From Halovivax ruber XH-70 (GTDB lineage: Archaea > Halobacteriota > Halobacteria > Halobacteriales > Natrialbaceae), in NCBI RefSeq assembly GCF_000328525.1, contig NC_019964.1, forward strand, positions 1,736,001-1,800,000: 64,000 nucleotides of DNA, in the 5' to 3' direction. Under the pieces are notes generated by a model. The model had not been told where the DNA came from. It did not search any database and was given only the letters and a program-made list of their open reading frames with translations. Shown piece by piece: positions 57,137-64,000 of the stretch. Each line of letters begins with the position of its first letter. Position 1 is the first letter of the stretch. The position numbers were made by a program, and so were the translations under genes.

Positions 57137-58090
57137 ATGCGTACGGACATCCCACTGCGACGACTACTCGCTGCCGTCATCGCGATCGTGGCGATCGCCG
57201 CCGTCGCGGCCAGTATCCAGTTCGTTCCGGAATCAGCCGTGACACCTGGAGACAGTGGCGGGGGCGGATCACCAGCGGCGATGGAAGAACCGGAACTCGA
57301 TGAGACCGACAGTAGCGGCCCCGGTCTCCTGTTCAAGGCGATACTATTCGCGGGCATCGTCGGGTTGTTGATCGCCCTGATCGTCTTCGCCTTTTACGAC
57401 AGACGCGACTTGCTCCGGAAACTCGCCAAACTGTCGGTCATCGTCGTAATACTCTCACTTTTCTTCTATCTTGTAATGAAGGGCTTCGATGGCTTCTCCG
57501 GCGGTGGCATGAACCGCACGGCCGGCGAACCACAAGACGCACTCCCAGGCCCACCCATGGATGGTGGCGGGGACGAAGGTGGTCAATCGAGTTCATCGGC
57601 CCTAATCGAAGCCTCACAGCTGTTCGGTCTCGTCGTCGGTGGGATCGTGCTCGTCGCCATCGGCCTGTTCGTCAAGTCTCGACTCGCGACGGACGACGAA
57701 TCCACTGGGGGGATGGCGGCGACCGCGAAAGCCGAGGTCGGAAACGTCGCCGGTGATACCGCGGATCGGATCGAAGACGCGTCCGCCGACCAGGTAGAGA
57801 ACGCGATTTACGACGCCTGGTATCGCATGACGACGATCCTCGACGTCGAAAACCCGAATACGAGTACGCCCAGGGAGTTTGCAGCCGCCGCCGTCGACGC
57901 GGGGTTCGATCGTGAAGACGTCGAGGAACTCACGTCGCTGTTCGAAGCGGTCAGATACGGCCCCGAATCACCGACAGCGGTGACGGAGCGACGTGCCGTA
58001 GAGATCCTCCGGCGCATCGAAGCGACGTACGGGGAAGCGGACGAAGCGACGACGGAAATCGGTTCGGCCGATGGAGGTGACCGGCAGTGA
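57137..58090 (+). CDS. DUF4129-type membrane protein
   Basis: 317-residue membrane protein. There are three to four membrane helices (LLAAVIAIVAIAAVAASIQF, AILFAGIVGLLIALIVFAFY, LSVIVVILSLFFYLVMKGF and LFGLVVGGIVLVAIGLFVKS) and a C-terminal cytosolic domain with VENAIYDAWYRMTTIL then STPREFAAAAVDAGF and RYGPESPTAV, which matches DUF4129. Such proteins sit beside DUF58 and transglutaminase or MoxR genes. It overlaps the DUF58 gene by four bases. The ATG at 57137 fits the TATA spacing. The function is unknown. Confidence 0.8.
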   Translation: MRTDIPLRRLLAAVIAIVAIAAVAASIQFVPESAVTPGDSGGGGSPAAMEEPELDETDSSGPGLLFKAILFAGIVGLLIALIVFAFYDRRDLLRKLAKLSVIVVILSLFFYLVMKGFDGFSGGGMNRTAGEPQDALPGPPMDGGGDEGGQSSSSALIEASQLFGLVVGGIVLVAIGLFVKSRLATDDESTGGMAATAKAEVGNVAGDTADRIEDASADQVENAIYDAWYRMTTILDVENPNTSTPREFAAAAVDAGFDREDVEELTSLFEAVRYGPESPTAVTERRAVEILRRIEATYGEADEATTEIGSADGGDRQ

Positions 58091-60063
58091 CCGCCCCCAT
58101 CAATCGGTACGCCTACGCAGCGGCACTGTTCGGGGCCATCGCCGCGCTCGCTAGCCTCGGCGATATCGTCGCGTTCAGTTCCTCACCGGCACTCCTCACG
58201 ATACTCGGGCTAGCCGCCATTGTCGGATCGATGCTGGGCCTCGGGCGTGCCTGGAACCGACCGGAGTCCACTCAGACACCGGAACCGGAACGACGCGTCG
58301 ACGCCACCGTCCCCCGGCAGACCGCGGAGGAGGCCCTCAGAGAGTTTGGCCAGACGGACGTTCGAAAGGGAACAAAAGCATCTGACCGACTGGGCTATCG
58401 GGCCATCGCTCGGGAGACGCTCGTCAGGTACACCGGAATCGACGAAGACGCCGCCGAACAGGTACTCGACGAGGGGACGTGGACGGACGACGAGCTCGTC
58501 GCTCGGTACATCTCCGGAGGTCGCATCCAGGTGGCCGACCGCGGGTTCGGGCTCCTCCGTCGGGTCCGGAGGAACGAGGAAACACCCGATGTACATGCAC
58601 GCGTTGTCCACGAAATATCGACGATTTCGGCCCGTCACTACGGCGACGCCACGAGCGAGGCCTCCAAACCGAGACCGGACACAACCACCACCAGCGATGG
58701 GGCGGGGCAGCGGACGACGGATCGGCTGCTCGCTGGAACGGAGTCGCTCCAGCCGACCGAGACCGGTCACTGGTGGGGTGTTGGGTCGGTCGCACTCGGG
58801 CTGATCGGGGCAGGAGCGTTGCTCGAAGTACCCGGCTTACTGCTGGCCGGAACCGCTGCAATCGGGTACGCCGGTTACGCCAGATCGACCACTGCAGGTG
58901 AGCCGACGATAGACGTCGACCGAACGGTCGAGCCAACCGACCCCGAGCCGGGCGAATCCGTCTCCGTGGCGACGACGATCACGAACGGCGGCGCTCGTCC
59001 GCTCGTCGACGTGCGTGTGATCGACGGTGTTCCCGGGGCGTTGCAGGTCACCGATGGGTCGATTCGGACCGGGACGACGCTCTTTCCCGAAGAGTCAGTC
59101 ACCGTCGAGTACACCGTCGAGGCGCGGCCGGGAACGCACGACTTCGATCCGGTGGCGGTCCTCGTCGGCGACGTTTCCCGCTCGGCCGAGCGCACCATCT
59201 ACGTGCCAGCACCGACGACGCTCACCTGTACCCCTTCGCTGGATCGTGCGAGTGCCACCGTTCCCCAGCGCCACGCAACGCTCCAGCGGACTGGCCACGT
59301 CCGGACGCCTGATGGGGGACCCGGCACCGAGTTTCACTCCATCCGCGAGTACCGAGCGGGCGACCCCATCAACCGAGTCGACTGGAATCGCCACGCTCGA
59401 ACGGGCGAACTTGCGACGATACAGTTCCACGAGATGCACTCGAGTCGAGTCGTGTTATTGATCGATGCTAGACGGTCTGCGTACGCTGCACCGAGCGAAA
59501 CGGCGGTTCACGCCGTCGACCGGGCCGTCGAGGCTGCCGGACGGATCGCTGCCGACCTCCTCGCGTCCGGAAACTCGGTCGGGCTCGCGGGCATCGGAGC
59601 CGCCACGACGGCGACCGATCGAGCGTCGTCGTTCGAAAGCGGACCGTGCTGGCTCCCACCTGGATCGAGCAATGCGCATCGGCTCCGAATCCAGCGGGCA
59701 CTCACGCGCCATCCGCAGTTCTCGACCGTTCCTCCAGCGACGAAACACAACCACTGGCCCACACAGCTCGGTAAACTCGTCGACCAGTTGGCGCCGGACA
59801 CGGAACTCATCTTCCTGTCACCCCTCGCTGATTTTGGCGCACGGATAATCGCCCAGCGACTGATCGCCAGAGGTCACGCCACGACTGTCGTAAGTCCTGA
59901 TCCGACGACCACCGAGACGCCGGAAACTGCACTCGCGGCACACTGCCGGGCCCTTCGAATAAGTACCCTTCACGGGCGGGGAGTACCGGTGCTGGACTGG
60001 ACGAACGACGATTCGCTCGACGCGATCATCGAGCGAGAAGCGAAACGAGGTTCCCCACGATGA
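58087..60063 (+). CDS. DUF58 protein with DUF11/CARDB-like insert
   Basis: 658-residue membrane-attached protein starting at GTG. Two N-terminal helices, an acidic cytosolic region, then two further helices (VGSVALGLIGAGALLEVPGL then LLAGTAAIGYAGYA), an immunoglobulin-like repeat domain (TITNGGARPLVDVRVIDGVP) and the DUF58 core HSIREYRAGDPINRVDWNRH followed by a VWA-like fold (VVLLIDARRSAYAAPSETA). DUF58/MoxR pairs are thought to act as chaperones for protein or metal insertion. Here no MoxR ATPase lies nearby. It overlaps both neighbours by four bases. Confidence 0.88.
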   Translation: MTAPINRYAYAAALFGAIAALASLGDIVAFSSSPALLTILGLAAIVGSMLGLGRAWNRPESTQTPEPERRVDATVPRQTAEEALREFGQTDVRKGTKASDRLGYRAIARETLVRYTGIDEDAAEQVLDEGTWTDDELVARYISGGRIQVADRGFGLLRRVRRNEETPDVHARVVHEISTISARHYGDATSEASKPRPDTTTTSDGAGQRTTDRLLAGTESLQPTETGHWWGVGSVALGLIGAGALLEVPGLLLAGTAAIGYAGYARSTTAGEPTIDVDRTVEPTDPEPGESVSVATTITNGGARPLVDVRVIDGVPGALQVTDGSIRTGTTLFPEESVTVEYTVEARPGTHDFDPVAVLVGDVSRSAERTIYVPAPTTLTCTPSLDRASATVPQRHATLQRTGHVRTPDGGPGTEFHSIREYRAGDPINRVDWNRHARTGELATIQFHEMHSSRVVLLIDARRSAYAAPSETAVHAVDRAVEAAGRIAADLLASGNSVGLAGIGAATTATDRASSFESGPCWLPPGSSNAHRLRIQRALTRHPQFSTVPPATKHNHWPTQLGKLVDQLAPDTELIFLSPLADFGARIIAQRLIARGHATTVVSPDPTTTETPETALAAHCRALRISTLHGRGVPVLDWTNDDSLDAIIEREAKRGSPR

Positions 60064-60584
60064 CCGAACTCACCCGACGTCCAACGCAACTCGCTCGCAC
60101 GGCCTCACTCGTCACGTCAGTAGGCGCCGTCGCCACGACCGTCAGCAACCCGATTCCGGCAGGGATGGTCGCCGGGGTCGGTGCCCTGGTGCTCGCCCGC
60201 GCGCTGGTGATCGGCAATCGTCGGCTGCTCGATCTCGGGGCTCTCGGGATGATCGTGGGAATCGCGATCAGTGCCACCACGACGACGCCGGCCTGGCCAC
60301 TCGTCGGGACGATCGCTGCCATCGTCGCCTGGGACGTCGGTGGCGTCGCGATCAGACTCGGCGTACAACTGGGACGAAGCGCATCCACAGGTCGGTTGGA
60401 ACTGTGGTACATTGTCTCCAGCACGGCCGTCGGGGCGGCGGCTGGCGGGCTCGCCTACGGGGTGTTCTTGCTCACGCACGCCATTACACTCGATGCACTC
60501 GCTATCCTCCTCTTTGCCGGGATCTGCGCGACGCTCGCTCTCGGGGCACGATTCGGCTGGAACGAGTCGGTCGACAGACGGTGA
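60060..60584 (+). CDS. DUF7519-like polytopic membrane protein
   Basis: 174-residue protein with about five hydrophobic segments (TASLVTSVGAVATTVSNPIP, VAGVGALVLARALVIG, LGALGMIVGIAISATTTTP, PLVGTIAAIVAWDVGGVAI, IVSSTAVGAAAGGLAYGVFL and ALAILLFAGICATLALGA). It is the third gene of the DUF4129-DUF58 operon, overlapping DUF58 by four bases, a position filled by DUF7519 proteins in other haloarchaea as I recall. The family name is tentative and the function unknown. Confidence 0.65.
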   Translation: MTELTRRPTQLARTASLVTSVGAVATTVSNPIPAGMVAGVGALVLARALVIGNRRLLDLGALGMIVGIAISATTTTPAWPLVGTIAAIVAWDVGGVAIRLGVQLGRSASTGRLELWYIVSSTAVGAAAGGLAYGVFLLTHAITLDALAILLFAGICATLALGARFGWNESVDRR

Positions 60585-60624
60585 TCCAGTACTTCGACGG
60601 ACCCGTCAGCCCGGCCGAGACCGA

Positions 60625-61671
60625 TCACGGCGAACCGGGTGGAGACTCCACGTATGCGTCGTTTATCTCCCACTCACCCGATTCGGTTTCGATCATGTAC
60701 TCGCCGTAGAAAGGGACTCGATTCGCGACCACGTCGCGATATGCCGCCCGGATCTCCGATTTCGTCAACTCCCCCATCGAGCAGAAATCGTCGGTGCGAT
60801 TGAGACACCCAGTGAACCGGCCGTCGTGGGTCACCCGGACCCGATGACAGTTCGCACAGAACGTCGGATTCTCGACCGGGTCGACGATCTCGACCATCCC
60901 CAGCTGCTCGTCGGGGTCAGTATCGCTCGCCTCCGGATCCCTCTCAGAGGGTGACGGATCGTCCGCAGCCTCGGGTGCGACCCAGTACCGGGCCCGATCG
61001 TGCATCTCGCGCTGGGTGTGCTCGACGGCTCGATCGGCCAGCCACTCGTGAACGCGCTGGATGTCGATCCCCCACTCCGGATTGCCCGTCAGTTCGGGCA
61101 TGTACTCGATGAGCTGGAGTCGCAGTCCCGGATTCCGCGCGACGTAGTCGACCATCTCCGGGACGTACGGCGCCGTCTCGTCGAACACGACGACGTTGAG
61201 TTTGACGGGACCGAGACCGGCATCGAGGGCGGCATCGACGCCGTCCATCACCGCGTCGTAGGCACCGCTTCCGGTCACCTTCGTGAACACCTCCCGGTCC
61301 AGGGCGTCCTGGGAGATGTTTACCCGCTCCAGTCCGGCCTCGGCGAGTGCCGTCGCTCTGCCGGGAAGGAAGGTCCCGTTCGTCGTCATCGACAGCGAGA
61401 GTTCCTCAGGTGCCCGGGCGACGATCGATTCGAGGTCCTCACGCAACAGCGGCTCGCCTCCGGTAAACTTGACCGAGTCGACGTCGAACTCCGTAAGCAC
61501 CTCGAGAATCCGGACGACGTCGTCGGCACCCATCTCGTGGTCCTGAGCCGCCATAGGCCCGCGTGTATCACCGAGCCCTTCGTTGTGACAGTAGACGCAG
61601 TCGAAGTTACACCGATCGGTCAACGACACCCGAACGCCGGTCACCTCGCGTCCGAACGAATCGGTGAGCAC
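60625..61671 (-). CDS. moaA: GTP 3',8-cyclase (MoaA, molybdopterin synthesis)
   Basis: Radical-SAM enzyme that starts molybdenum cofactor synthesis from GTP. It has about 348 residues. The SAM cluster motif is [15 protein letters not shown]; the second cluster is [35 protein letters not shown] and MTTNGTFL are further marks. I place the start at the GTG at 61671, because a TATA-like box lies at 61695-61703 and the upstream in-frame ATG codons fall on or before it. It is divergent from the bacterio-opsin-activator-type gene. Confidence 0.93.
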   Translation of the reverse strand: MLTDSFGREVTGVRVSLTDRCNFDCVYCHNEGLGDTRGPMAAQDHEMGADDVVRILEVLTEFDVDSVKFTGGEPLLREDLESIVARAPEELSLSMTTNGTFLPGRATALAEAGLERVNISQDALDREVFTKVTGSGAYDAVMDGVDAALDAGLGPVKLNVVVFDETAPYVPEMVDYVARNPGLRLQLIEYMPELTGNPEWGIDIQRVHEWLADRAVEHTQREMHDRARYWVAPEAADDPSPSERDPEASDTDPDEQLGMVEIVDPVENPTFCANCHRVRVTHDGRFTGCLNRTDDFCSMGELTKSEIRAAYRDVVANRVPFYGEYMIETESGEWEINDAYVESPPGSP

Positions 61672-61694
61672 GCACCGGCGTAGTCGGCCGACCG

Positions 61695-61703
61695 GCATAA
61701 ATG
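61695..61703 (-). promoter_or_regulatory. TATA box of moaA
   Basis: The minus strand reads GCATTTATGCC around 61695-61703, about 27 bases before the GTG at 61671. This predicts a leaderless mRNA beginning at the GTG and argues against the two in-frame ATG codons at 61698 and 61710. Confidence 0.5.
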
Positions 61704-61879
61704 CGTCCACGGATAGTTCGGTTCCATCGACCCGCCGAGACGGGCCGGCAGATTTCGTTCGAGGAGCTGATCGACTGGCGGACAGGGACGAACGGCGGGA
61801 GGAACAGAGAACAGTCGGAACGACGAACCATCTTCCGTCGCTGAAGACAACTCATTTGGCTGGAGGTGGTGGCCACCCT

Positions 61880-62545
61880 ATGGGCACGACAGCCGAGCTC
61901 GTGATACCGGCTCGCGAGTTCGCTCTCGCTCGATCACTGGATCGCGTGCCGTCACTCGAGGTTCGGATCGAGCCGGTCGTCGCGTCGGGTACCGACTCGA
62001 TCATGCCACACGTCGGCTTTCGTGCAGATCGGGAGTCACTCGCAACACTCGACGACCACCTCGAGGCAGACCCGACGGTCGTCGGATCCAAACAACTCGC
62101 AAACGGTGACGACGAACGCCGGTATCTGATCCAGTGGGCCGATTCGGTGATCGAGACGGTGAACCGGCTCACGTCGACCAGTTCGACGATCCTCGATGCC
62201 TTCGGCACCGGCGCGCAGTGGCACCTGCGTGTACTCGTCCCAGAACGCGACGTGCTGTCGGCAACCTACGACGCGGCGACCGAAGCCGGCCTCACCATCG
62301 ATGTCGCCAGAGTGCACGAACTCGAACTGACCGAACGCAGTCGATACGGGTTGACGGACGCCCAGTACGAAACACTCGTCACGGCCCTCGCCGCCGGCTA
62401 CTACGAGATCCCGCGAAACGTCGACATGGAAGGGCTCGCCGCCGAACTCGATATCTCCCACCAGGCCCTCTCCGAGCGGCTCCGTCGAGCGCACCGACGG
62501 CTCGTCACCGAATCGCTCGACGTCGATCGGTCGCCAAGCGAGTGA
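61880..62545 (+). CDS. Bacterio-opsin activator-type HTH-10 regulator
   Basis: 221-residue transcription factor. The N-terminal 150 residues are a bacterioopsin-activator-like sensory region (MGTTAELVIPAREFALARSL), and the C-terminal HTH_10 domain is LTDAQYETLVTALAAGYYEI, then VDMEGLAAELDISHQALSER. This is the common haloarchaeal Bat-type layout without PAS/GAF parts. It begins at the ATG at 61880 after a purine-rich GGAGGTGGT. The target genes are unknown; moaA, divergent at 61671, is one candidate. Confidence 0.88.
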   Translation: MGTTAELVIPAREFALARSLDRVPSLEVRIEPVVASGTDSIMPHVGFRADRESLATLDDHLEADPTVVGSKQLANGDDERRYLIQWADSVIETVNRLTSTSSTILDAFGTGAQWHLRVLVPERDVLSATYDAATEAGLTIDVARVHELELTERSRYGLTDAQYETLVTALAAGYYEIPRNVDMEGLAAELDISHQALSERLRRAHRRLVTESLDVDRSPSE

Positions 62546-62570
62546 CGTGTTGGGGTGTTTTCAGGCACGC

Positions 62571-62622
62571 CACGATGGTCCCACCACAGCTTACAGACAC
62601 GGCACGGTGGTCCCACCACAGC
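62571..62622. repeat. Two near-identical 20-base repeats with internal palindrome
   Basis: CACGATGGTCCCACCACAGC (62571-62590) is repeated with one change at 62603-62622 (CACGGTGGTCCCACCACAGC). Each centres on a palindromic GTGGT-CCC-ACCAC-like core. They lie between the HTH-10 gene and the small protein gene, about 50 bases before the latter. Confidence 0.6.
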
Positions 62623-62669
62623 CACCAGTTCGGCACAACACCTACACGGGCGGACGGCGGTGCTAGCCT

Positions 62670-62897
62670 ATGGAAGACGAGATGCTCACAGACGGCCGGA
62701 CGCTCGTCGAGTTGATCGAATCTGAGGGCTGGGAAGTGACCGACCTCGAGCTCACCGCATACGAGAGCCCCTGGGCGGACGAAGACGATCCCGAAGCGTC
62801 GGTGACGATCTCCGCCAGAAAGCCGTACGCCGAGGAGAACGTCGACGGCGAAGATGGCACCTCGAGCGATGACGACAGTCCGTTCAAGATCGGGTGA
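62670..62897 (+). CDS. Small acidic hypothetical protein
   Basis: 75-residue protein MEDEMLTDGRTLVELIESEG then WEVTDLELTAYESPWADEDD with a final acidic tail. There is no Cys, membrane segment or known motif. Its composition is that of a haloarchaeal cytosolic protein. It is convergent with rtcB, 54 bases apart, and follows two repeats that might control it. No family is recognised. Confidence 0.65.
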   Translation: MEDEMLTDGRTLVELIESEGWEVTDLELTAYESPWADEDDPEASVTISARKPYAEENVDGEDGTSSDDDSPFKIG

Positions 62898-62951
62898 TGG
62901 GGCGGATGGTCGATCCGACCGTCAGCGGCCGACTCGTCGTAATCGGCCGAC

Positions 62952-64000
62952 TCACCCCTTGATGTTACAGACGGGGAACGTTCGAGCGACCTTGTCGCCG
63001 ATGCCGAGCGCGTCGGAGACGCGGACGACCTCGTCGACGTCCTTGTAAACGCCCGGCGCTTCCTCGGCGACCGTGGCGCCGGACTGGGCCTTGACGTAGA
63101 TCTGGTGGTCGGACTCGAGTTCCTCCTGGACGTCACCGCCCCAGTACTCGTCTTTGGCCTGCGTCCGACTCATGAGACGGCCAGCCCCGTGCGCCGTCGA
63201 GCCGAACGTGAGGTCCATCGACGCCTCGCCGCCACGGAGAACGTAACTGCCCGCGCCCATGCTCCCCGGGATGATGACGGGCTGACCGACGTCCCGGTAG
63301 GCCGCTGGCACCTCGGGATGGCCCGCCGGGAAGGCTCGTGTGGCTCCCTTCCGGTGGACGTAGAGTTCGCGCTCGGTCTCATCGGCTCGCGGTTCGGCGC
63401 CGCTCGCGGCGTCTGCGGAGTGCGACGCCGCGCCGACTGTGTGCGTCTCCTTCTTCGCGATGTTGTGTGCGACGTCGTACAACAGCTCCATCTCCATGTC
63501 CTGCCACGAGCGGTCGAACACCCGCTCGAAGACTTCTCGGGTGCGGTGCATGATCAGTTGCCGGTTGACCCACGCGAAGTTGATCGCCGCGTTCATCGCC
63601 GCGTAGTACTCCTCGGCGAGCTGTGAGCCGGCCGGCGCCGCCGCGAGTTCCTTGTCCGGGAGTTGATCGAGCAGTCCCTGGTGGTGTTGTTCGATCTTCC
63701 GGAGGTAGTCGTTGCACGTCTGGTGGCCCAGTCCGCGCGAGCCGCAGTGGATGAGGACGACGATCTGATCCGCCGTCAGTCCGAACGCCGCACCCACCTC
63801 GTCGTCGAAGACGTCGGTGACCCGCTGGACCTCGAGGAAGTGGTTCCCCGACCCGAGCGAACCGATCTGGTTCTTCCCGCGGTCCTTCGCCTTCTGCGAA
63901 ACCATCGCCGGGTCGGCTTCCTCGCGGACGCCCTCGTCTTCACAGTGGCGCAGATCGTCTTCGACGGCGTAGCCGTGCTCCAGTGCCCAGTCGACGCCGC
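62952..64000 (-). CDS. rtcB: RtcB RNA ligase (N-terminus beyond window)
   Basis: Archaeal tRNA-splicing ligase that joins 2',3'-cyclic phosphate and 5'-OH ends, using GTP and Mn2+. About 349 residues are visible, to base 64000, and the frame continues past the edge. Motifs: GSLGSGNHFLEVQRV and HCGSRGLGHQ (metal), IPGSMGAGSYVLRGGE, and STAHGAGRLMSR, which holds the guanylylated His. No intein is present in the visible part. It should seal tRNA halves and rRNA-processing products made by the splicing endonuclease at bulge-helix-bulge sites, such as those around 16S and 23S here. Confidence 0.95.
   Translation of the reverse strand, partial: GVDWALEHGYAVEDDLRHCEDEGVREEADPAMVSQKAKDRGKNQIGSLGSGNHFLEVQRVTDVFDDEVGAAFGLTADQIVVLIHCGSRGLGHQTCNDYLRKIEQHHQGLLDQLPDKELAAAPAGSQLAEEYYAAMNAAINFAWVNRQLIMHRTREVFERVFDRSWQDMEMELLYDVAHNIAKKETHTVGAASHSADAASGAEPRADETERELYVHRKGATRAFPAGHPEVPAAYRDVGQPVIIPGSMGAGSYVLRGGEASMDLTFGSTAHGAGRLMSRTQAKDEYWGGDVQEELESDHQIYVKAQSGATVAEEAPGVYKDVDEVVRVSDALGIGDKVARTFPVCNIKG

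Overview
This 64 kb window is a chromosomal segment of a halophilic archaeon (class Halobacteria). The evidence is GC-rich coding DNA, strongly acidic proteins, twin-arginine (Tat) signals on almost every exported protein, AT-rich TATA boxes 25-30 bases before starts, archaeal ribosomal and RNA polymerase genes, a 16S-tRNA-Ala-23S-5S rRNA operon, and cofactor F420, archaeal lipid and MoaA-type molybdopterin genes. The genus cannot be fixed by eye. I see no CRISPR array, insertion sequence or provirus.

Layout. 1-9 kb: DUF2150 (cut by the left edge), a TatD-like hydrolase, a Tat-exported subtilisin-like protease, a NYN-domain protein, gcvT-gcvH, a COG1709-type regulator, a membrane protein, a GNAT acetyltransferase and a thioredoxin-fold lipoprotein. 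9-14.5 kb: rfcL, a tight hisC / adenylate-kinase-like / CDP-alcohol phosphatidyltransferase operon, an MBF1-like factor and tpiA. 14.6-20.4 kb: a TIR-domain protein, a J-domain protein with three zinc-ribbon-like repeats, small membrane proteins, a crotonase / 3-hydroxyacyl-CoA dehydrogenase pair and asd. 20.5-25.8 kb (minus): cofD, a dihydrouridine-synthase-like barrel, a CitG-like protein, DUF447 and eS17, preceded by a GCS2-like ligase. 26.3-27.7 kb: a second subtilase.

27.9-33.6 kb holds the rRNA operon on the minus strand, with clustered promoters and complete bulge-helix-bulge (BHB) processing stems around both 16S and 23S. After a 0.65 kb stretch with no gene and tRNA-Glu come a membrane-anchored winged-helix protein, a metallo-hydrolase, DUF5827 and superoxide dismutase. 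Then follow the eL8(L7Ae)-eS28-eL24-ndk operon, tmcA, an SDR enzyme, a small cysteine-containing protein and gltX.

44.8-56.8 kb (minus) is the haloarchaeal translation/transcription superoperon: tRNA-Ser, uS13, uS4, uS11, rpoD, tRNA-Leu, eL18, uL13, uS9, rpoN, rpoK, eno, uS2, a 42-residue membrane protein, mevalonate kinase, isopentenyl phosphate kinase, RNase J, prenyl diphosphate synthase and gltX. It links ribosome and polymerase assembly to archaeal lipid synthesis. It is interrupted by a plus-strand, Tat-exported alpha/beta-hydrolase gene. 57.1-60.6 kb: a DUF4129-DUF58-DUF7519-like membrane module. 60.6-64 kb: moaA, a bacterio-opsin-activator-type regulator, a small acidic protein and rtcB (cut by the right edge).

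Most striking: the orphan TIR/zinc-ribbon protein, the triplicated zinc-ribbon J-domain protein, the cofD neighbourhood of under-characterised genes, the DUF58 module without a local MoxR ATPase, and the fully legible rRNA-processing BHBs in a window that also carries RtcB and RNase J.
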